This document shows, in pieces, positions 59,448 to 64,000 of a DNA stretch of 64,000 nucleotides. The stretch lies in NCBI RefSeq assembly GCF_024211275.1, contig NZ_JAMLDX010000013.1:60764-124763 (forward strand). Direction: 5' to 3'. The translations under genes were made by a program, and so were the position numbers. The stretch comes from Sphingomonas tagetis (GTDB lineage Bacteria; Pseudomonadota; Alphaproteobacteria; Sphingomonadales; Sphingomonadaceae). Positions within the stretch are counted from its first letter, which is position 1. Every line of letters starts with the position of its first letter. Below the pieces are notes generated by a model. The model saw only the letters and a list, made by a program, of their open reading frames with translations, searched no databases and was not told the DNA's origin.

Positions 59448-61931
59448 CTAAAGGCCGACGACGCCGCCGTCATTCTTGGTGATCACCACCACCGCCGAAC
59501 GCGGACGCGTGCCGGCGGGCGCGGTGCCCGACTGGCTGGCCGGCCAGGCGCTGGTCGGCGCGGCGGGGGTGCCGCCTTCGCCGGGATGCTGGATGCCGAC
59601 GAACAGCGTGCGGCCGTCCGGGGTCGAATCGACGCCGGTGATCTCGCACTCGACCGGACCGACGAGGAAGCGCTTGAGCGTCGCGGCGGTCGGCGTTGCG
59701 CCCACGCGCGTCGCCTGGGTCGAGGCGACGCCGGCCGCGGTGGTGTTGGTCACCGTGCGCGTGCCGCCGTCATTGACCGTGCCGGGCAGGCCGAGCAGCA
59801 TCTGGTTGTTGGTCTGATCGGTGAACGCACCGTCGTCGGTCTGCAGCCACAGGACCGGCTTGATCAGGCCCGAGGCATTGGTCGGACGGCCGAACCACAG
59901 CCCGTCGGGGCTGGAGAAGTCGTTGTCCGCGGTCAGGCCCGACAGGTTGATGTTGGTCGCGTTGAGGTCCGACCCGGCGCCGAACAGATAGATGTCCCAG
60001 GCGAAGGTCAGCGCCTCGGTCGAGTCGCCGGTCTCGCGCAGGCGCACGACATGGCCGTTGCGATTACCGCGCGACGTGCTTGGCGGATCGACATAGACGC
60101 GCGGGTTGGCGGCGTTGGTCTGGCGCTGCGCCGCGGTCGGCGTGTCCGCGCCGGTGACGCGGTTGCCGTTGTTGGTGAGCGTCAGATAGACCTCGCCATT
60201 GGCCGGATTGACCGCGGTCCATTCCGGCCGGTCCATCGGCGTCGCGCCGACCGCATCGGCGGCGAGGCGCGTGTTGACCAATATGTCCGCCTGGCTGGCG
60301 AAGGGGTAGGCGGCGTTTGAACCGTCGAGCGGCGCGGTGCCGAACACCAGCGGCCGCCAGTTGCCGGTGCCGTCGGCGTTGAACACCGCGACATAGAGCG
60401 TGCCGGCGTCGAGATACTTGTCGCCGATCGCGAGCCGGTCGGCGGCGTTGGCATCGGCGGCGGCCCAGGCGGTGTTCGACACGAACTTGTAGAGATATTC
60501 GTTCACCGCATCGTCGCCCATATACCATGCGGGCTTGCGACCGGCGACGAACAGGCCGGGCCAGCAGCCTTCATGGCCCATGCGGCCGAGCGCGGTGCGC
60601 TTGCGCGGGACCGAGTTGGCGACATAAGGATCGATCTCGACGATCCAGCCGAACTGATTGGGTTCGTTGCGGAAATCGGTGGTGGCAGAGGCGCCGGTCG
60701 CGCGCGCGTCCCAACGGCGGAACAGCGTGTTGGCCGAATCGGCCGGAACCACGGTTGACCAGCCATAGCTGCCGGTGCCGCTGGTGACGCCGTAGCGGCC
60801 GAGCGCGGTCAGTTCCTTGGCGGTGCGCGCAGCATTGTCGCCGCTGCGGCGGAAATAGCCGGCCCAATTCTCTTCGCAGGTCAGGTTGGTCGCCCAGGGC
60901 GTGACGCCATTGGCGCAATTGTTGATCGTGCCGCGGCCGGTGGTGCCGTCGGCCGAATGCGCGGTCTTGAGGAAGTCGGTGCCCCGCACCGGGCCGTTGA
61001 ACACGGTCGGGGTCGCCGGCGTGATGCGGCGGTTGAAGGTCGAGCCCTGAACATAGCTCCACGCGCGGTTGGCGCTCTGGACATATTCGGTGACGCTCAG
61101 CCCGTGGCAGTCGATTTCCTTCTGCGCCTCGCCCTCGGGGCGGATGCCGCCGGGCGAGGTCGCGCCGGCCGGATGCAGATATTGCTGATTGATGTTCTCG
61201 TGATTCTGCACGAGCAGCCCGCGCACGCTGCTGCTGTCCTCGCGCGTGCCGGTCGCCGACAGGCCGTACCAGTAGAGCGCGTCGCCATGGTCGCCGATGC
61301 GCTGCGCGAAATTGGTGTCGGTGCCGTTGTTGGCATAGGCGGACACGCCCGCGGCGAGCGGGTCGCCGAGCCGCGTCACCACGGTCACGGTGTAGCCATC
61401 CGGCACGGTCACGATGTCGTTGCGGTTCTTGGCGACGGCGTTGAAGCCAATCACGGCGGGCGAGACGGTGACCGTCACCGTGCCGCTGCTCGCTTTGCCG
61501 GTGCTGTCGGTCGCGGTGTACTGGAAGGTCAGCGCCGTCGCCGCCGCGACTGCTGGGGCGATGAAGCTCGCGCTGTCGGTGGTCGCGCCGAGCAGCGTCA
61601 CCGTCGGGCCCGCCGTCTGCACCCAGGCCGAGGTCAGCGCGCCGTTGTCGGTCGCACTGCCGCTCAGCGTCACCGGACGCCCGGCCGTGGTCGCGCCGGT
61701 CGAATTGACCGAGGCGACGATCGGCGCCGGGTCCGTATCCGCCGCATTGTCGCATGCCGCCAGCACGCCACCGCCAAGGAATGCCGCCGCAGCGGCGGTG
61801 CCGCCCGAACGCAGCGTCTCGCGCCGCGAATAGCGCTTCTCGATCAGCGTGCCCAGCGAGGTGGCGGTGGAGCTGTTGGTGTCGACGTCCCCGTCGCTAT
61901 AGCCAAAGGCGGTCCCGGTGATTTCGGTCAT
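59448..61931 (-). CDS. phoX: PhoX-type alkaline phosphatase (DUF839), Tat-exported
   Basis: An 827-residue protein. The Tat motif SRRETLRSGG (Arg36-Arg37) and a hydrophobic stretch ending LAAC (Cys60) suggest a Tat-exported lipoprotein. An Ig/PKD-like domain (residues about 66-160, ending GKASSGTVTVTVSP) precedes the PhoX (DUF839) propeller, with LLVQNHENINQQYLHP, TCEENWAGYFRRSGDN, GRMGHEGCWP and SPDGLWFGRPTNASG. PhoX cleaves phosphomonoesters with Ca2+ and Fe and is induced by phosphate shortage. A three-unit Pho box lies 66 bp before its ATG (61997-62025). Confidence 0.94.
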   Translation of the reverse strand: MTEITGTAFGYSDGDVDTNSSTATSLGTLIEKRYSRRETLRSGGTAAAAAFLGGGVLAACDNAADTDPAPIVASVNSTGATTAGRPVTLSGSATDNGALTSAWVQTAGPTVTLLGATTDSASFIAPAVAAATALTFQYTATDSTGKASSGTVTVTVSPAVIGFNAVAKNRNDIVTVPDGYTVTVVTRLGDPLAAGVSAYANNGTDTNFAQRIGDHGDALYWYGLSATGTREDSSSVRGLLVQNHENINQQYLHPAGATSPGGIRPEGEAQKEIDCHGLSVTEYVQSANRAWSYVQGSTFNRRITPATPTVFNGPVRGTDFLKTAHSADGTTGRGTINNCANGVTPWATNLTCEENWAGYFRRSGDNAARTAKELTALGRYGVTSGTGSYGWSTVVPADSANTLFRRWDARATGASATTDFRNEPNQFGWIVEIDPYVANSVPRKRTALGRMGHEGCWPGLFVAGRKPAWYMGDDAVNEYLYKFVSNTAWAAADANAADRLAIGDKYLDAGTLYVAVFNADGTGNWRPLVFGTAPLDGSNAAYPFASQADILVNTRLAADAVGATPMDRPEWTAVNPANGEVYLTLTNNGNRVTGADTPTAAQRQTNAANPRVYVDPPSTSRGNRNGHVVRLRETGDSTEALTFAWDIYLFGAGSDLNATNINLSGLTADNDFSSPDGLWFGRPTNASGLIKPVLWLQTDDGAFTDQTNNQMLLGLPGTVNDGGTRTVTNTTAAGVASTQATRVGATPTAATLKRFLVGPVECEITGVDSTPDGRTLFVGIQHPGEGGTPAAPTSAWPASQSGTAPAGTRPRSAVVVITKNDGGVVGL

Positions 61932-61996
61932 GTCTGGTTGTCCCCTCAGCCAGCCTCTGGGGTGAGGCGGCTACACGGGCGCTGTGCCGCCGCCGT

Positions 61997-62025
61997 TTGA
62001 CAGGTTGATGCCAGTTCCTTGACGG
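61997..62025 (-). promoter_or_regulatory. Pho box (PhoB binding site) of phoX
   Basis: On the minus strand the sequence is CCGTCAA, GGAA, CTGGCAT, CAAC, CTGTCAA: three 7-mers spaced 4 bp apart (11-bp period), against the consensus CTGTCAT-N4-CTGTCAT. The matches are 5/7, 6/7 and 6/7. It lies 66 bp upstream of the phoX ATG. Confidence 0.6.
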
Positions 62026-62095
62026 ACTCGTTTCGGTTCGGCGACGTTTCGATGACGGTCTGTCCTTTGGCGGGGCGGCGATGTAGGGCGCGGGC

Positions 62096-62614
62096 ATGGA
62101 CGACGAGCGGGACAGCAGCCTGATCGACCGCGCGGTGCAGCGCCTGTCGCCGCCGGCGACGCCGCGCGCGGCGCCGGTGCTGCCGAAGATCGACTGGCGC
62201 TTCGCGACGGCGCTCGCCGCCCTGATCGCGCTCGGCCCGCTGCTGACGATCGTCGGTGCAGGGTTGCTGGAGCGCAGCGCGCAGGCCGAAGCGGGGCGGC
62301 TGCGCACCCGGGCCGCCCCACAGATCAATGCGCTTGCCGCCGACCGCGAAGCACGCGACCTGCTGCGTGCGGCGGTGCGGGAAGCACCGGTCGCGGTGTG
62401 GCTCGACCGCGCGGCTCAAGCCCTGCCGGCCGACGCGCGCATTTCGCGGATGGCGCGCACCGCCGATGGCCGCTTCGAGATCGACGTCACAGCGCCCGAT
62501 CCCGACCTTCTCCGCGGCGCGATCCGGCGCAATCCGGCCTTTGCGGGCTTTCGCGAAACCGGTCAGCGCCGCGCGGGCGCGATGATCCTGATCACTTACC
62601 GGCGGGCGGCATGA
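62096..62614 (+). CDS. gspL: GspL-like type II secretion protein, short form
   Basis: A 172-residue protein with one helix (about residues 37-57, FATALAALIALGPLLTIVGAGLL). The following periplasmic part (AVWLDRAAQALPADARISRMARTADGRFEIDV, AGAMILITYRRA) resembles the ferredoxin-like domain of GspL. The large cytoplasmic actin-like domain of GspL (about 230 residues) is missing; only a 36-residue Pro-rich tail precedes the helix. It overlaps gspM by 4 bp. The assignment rests on the M and C genes that follow. Confidence 0.65.
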   Translation: MDDERDSSLIDRAVQRLSPPATPRAAPVLPKIDWRFATALAALIALGPLLTIVGAGLLERSAQAEAGRLRTRAAPQINALAADREARDLLRAAVREAPVAVWLDRAAQALPADARISRMARTADGRFEIDVTAPDPDLLRGAIRRNPAFAGFRETGQRRAGAMILITYRRAA

Positions 62615-63075
62615 CGCGGGCGACGCTGATCGCGGGTGCCGCGGGCGGGTTGCTCGCCGCGCTGCTGCTCGCGCCGGCGACGGGCACCGCGCTCGGCGAA
62701 TTGTCGCGTGCGCGGGCGGCTCGGGCCGAGGCGGCGGCGTTCGATACCAGGTCCCCGACGTCGCCACCGCTGGTGGCTCCGGCGCTGCGGATCGGGGCAC
62801 CGAACGAGGCAGAGGCGGCTCGCGCGCTCGCATCGCGCGTGCGGACGCTGGCCGCGCAGGGCGGGGTGCTGGTCGAACAGGCGCAGGGCGTGCGCGGCAG
62901 CGCCGGGCTGGTGCGGTTGCGGCTGCGGTTGTCCGGGCCGGACAAGGCGGTGATCGCGCTGGCGGACCGGCTGGAGCGCGACGCGCCGCTGCTGCGGCTG
63001 CGCAGCTGGCAGATCACCGCGCTCGGCGATGGCGGGCTGCGGCTGGACGGCGAGGCGGTGGCGGCATGGCGTTGA
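62611..63075 (+). CDS. gspM: GspM-like type II secretion protein
   Basis: A 154-residue protein with one N-terminal helix (about residues 5-24, TLIAGAAGGLLAALLLAPAT) and a small alpha/beta periplasmic domain (SRVRTLAAQGGVLVEQ, LRLRLSGPDKAVIALADRLERDAPLLRLRSWQITA). This matches GspM in topology, size and place after gspL. GspM forms the inner-membrane platform with GspL, GspF and GspC. It overlaps gspL by 4 bp and gspC by 10 bp. Confidence 0.75.
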   Translation: MTRATLIAGAAGGLLAALLLAPATGTALGELSRARAARAEAAAFDTRSPTSPPLVAPALRIGAPNEAEAARALASRVRTLAAQGGVLVEQAQGVRGSAGLVRLRLRLSGPDKAVIALADRLERDAPLLRLRSWQITALGDGGLRLDGEAVAAWR

Positions 63076-63509
63076 CGCGGCCCCGTCTGATCGCATTGGG
63101 CGTCGCGGGCGTCTTCGCGCTCGCGATGCCGGTGCTGCTGCTCACGACTGGCGGGATGCCACCGGCGGCAGAAGCTGCGCCGCCGTTGCGCCCCGTGATC
63201 CCGCCACCGGTCCCGCCGATCGCTGCGATCTATGAACGCGGCTTGTTCGCGCCCGCCGAAGCCGGCGCCGACACCCCCGCCGACGCACCCGCGCTGGTCG
63301 GCATTGCCGGGCGGCTCAACCGCGATGCGGTGGCGCTGGTGCGGCTGGCGGACGGCAGCTCGCGCAGCATCGGCGTGGGCGAGAGCGTCGATGGCTGGCG
63401 GCTCGAAAGCCTCGCGATCGACGCCGCTTTCTTCACGCGCGGCCGCGAGCGGGTTCGCGTGGCGATGGCGGGCGAGGAACCGCCCGCCGACACAACGCCA
63501 GATCAGTAA
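63066..63509 (+). CDS. gspC: GspC-like type II secretion protein, no PDZ domain
   Basis: A 147-residue protein with an N-terminal helix (LIALGVAGVFALAMPVLLLTT), a Pro-rich linker (PPLRPVIPPPVPPIAAIYERGLFAP), and a homology region with LVGIAGRLNRDAVALVRLADGSSRSIGVGESVDGWRLESL. This is the HR domain of GspC, which binds the GspD N0/N1 domains. It ends soon after, so the PDZ domain of longer GspC is absent. Its stop overlaps the convergent gspD stop by 7 bp. Confidence 0.75.
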   Translation: MALTRPRLIALGVAGVFALAMPVLLLTTGGMPPAAEAAPPLRPVIPPPVPPIAAIYERGLFAPAEAGADTPADAPALVGIAGRLNRDAVALVRLADGSSRSIGVGESVDGWRLESLAIDAAFFTRGRERVRVAMAGEEPPADTTPDQ

Positions 63510-64000
63510 ATCCCGTCAATCTCCAGCGTCAGCCGTGGCGGGAGCGGCTTGAGCAACAGGCTGCTCGGCTTGTCGAGGTCCATCTCCTCCGCCCGCAGCC
63601 GCGCATATTTGGCCTTGGCGATCGCCGCCGCATCCTCTCCGTTGCGCAGGATCGTCGGTTTAAGGAAGATGAACAGCGTCCGCTTCTGGCGGCTCTCGCG
63701 GCGGCTCTTGAACAGCTCGCCCAGGATCGGGATGTCGCCCAGGATCGGCACCTGGCTCTTGACCTGGCCGTAGTCGTCCGAGGTCAGCCCGCCGAGTACG
63801 ATCGTCTGGCCATTGTCGGCGAGCACCGTGGTGTTGATCGCGCGGCGGTTGGTGATCAGGTCGGTCGCGCGGCTGAGCTGCGTGGTCGCGATCGACGACG
63901 CCTCCTGCACCACTTCCAGCCGGATCGTGTCGCCGGCATTGATGCGCGGCAGCACCTTGAGCGTGATGCCGACATCCTTGCGCTCGACCGAGGTGTAGGG
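63503..64000 (-). CDS. gspD: Type II secretion secretin GspD, C-terminal part (partial)
   Basis: The 5' part lies beyond the window; about 165 codons of the C terminus are present. The secretin signature is clear: YTSVERKDVGITLKVLPRIN followed by GQTIVLGGLTSDDYGQVKSQVPILGDIPILGELF and TLFIFLKPTILR. GspD forms the outer-membrane channel of type II secretion. The open frame reads to the window edge without a start, so 64000 is the window limit, not an end. It is convergent with gspC. Confidence 0.93.
   Translation of the reverse strand, partial: PYTSVERKDVGITLKVLPRINAGDTIRLEVVQEASSIATTQLSRATDLITNRRAINTTVLADNGQTIVLGGLTSDDYGQVKSQVPILGDIPILGELFKSRRESRQKRTLFIFLKPTILRNGEDAAAIAKAKYARLRAEEMDLDKPSSLLLKPLPPRLTLEIDGIY

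Overview
The window reads as a high-GC alphaproteobacterial chromosome, most likely Sphingomonas or a close sphingomonad. This is inferred from gene content and order: mutM/ubiE/ubiB/coaBC/dut, rpsT next to dnaA, secB-Tim44-mltA-smr, rpmH-rnpA-yidD-yidC-engB, a class III (plant-type) gshA, and GANTC sites upstream of dnaA. About 67 protein genes and one tRNA are supported. Coding density is very high. I see no insertion sequence, prophage, CRISPR array or obvious island.

Region by region. 1-7 kb: an SnoaL-like protein, an MscS channel, a type IB topoisomerase, a secreted beta-helix protein, a secreted sialidase-like protein and unrecognised proteins. 7-9.4 kb: a divergent AraC regulator and aldo/keto reductase, then a 300-bp gap with two hairpins. 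9.4-20.3 kb: typA, small secreted proteins, a TelA/XpaC-like pair, an inositol-phosphatase-type enzyme, pmbA, ubiA, rsmE and gshA. 20.3-27.3 kb: an eight-gene leftward run (ubiE, ubiB, a membrane protein, coaBC, a hydrolase-fold protein, dut, a hypothetical, a MoeB/ThiF-type enzyme), mostly joined by 1-11 bp overlaps. 27.3-33.4 kb: mutM, rpsT, dnaA, a DUF1294 protein, trpS and murJ. 33.4-43 kb: secB, Tim44-domain gene, mltA, smr, a GGDEF-EAL protein, dapE, a cupin, a GST and an S9 peptidase. 42.8-46.2 kb: rpmH/rnpA-yidD-yidC-engB leftward. 46.3-49.5 kb: comM/yifB-type ATPase, DUF805, tRNA-Leu(CAA), thioesterase. 49.1-55.4 kb: a leftward operon DUF4129-DUF4350-MoxR-DUF58-SpoIIM-RDD-methyltransferase. 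55.5-59.3 kb: two tandem amidohydrolase-fold proteins, a TetR regulator and a lipoprotein. 59.4-64 kb: a Tat-exported PhoX phosphatase with a Pho box, and type II secretion genes (L, M, C-like, convergent with the 3' part of the secretin gene, which runs off the window).

Themes: envelope biogenesis (secB, yidC/yidD, murJ, mltA, type II secretion), ubiquinone synthesis (ubiA, ubiE, ubiB), replication start (dnaA) and phosphate scavenging (phoX). The most notable observations are an rnpA frame whose only canonical start places all of rpmH inside it, eight GANTC sites in 277 bp upstream of dnaA, a three-unit Pho box before phoX, and two proteins that keep their family fold but lack the catalytic residues (a hydrolase with no serine nucleophile, and the second amidohydrolase with no HxH). 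I found no wholly new defence or mobile system.
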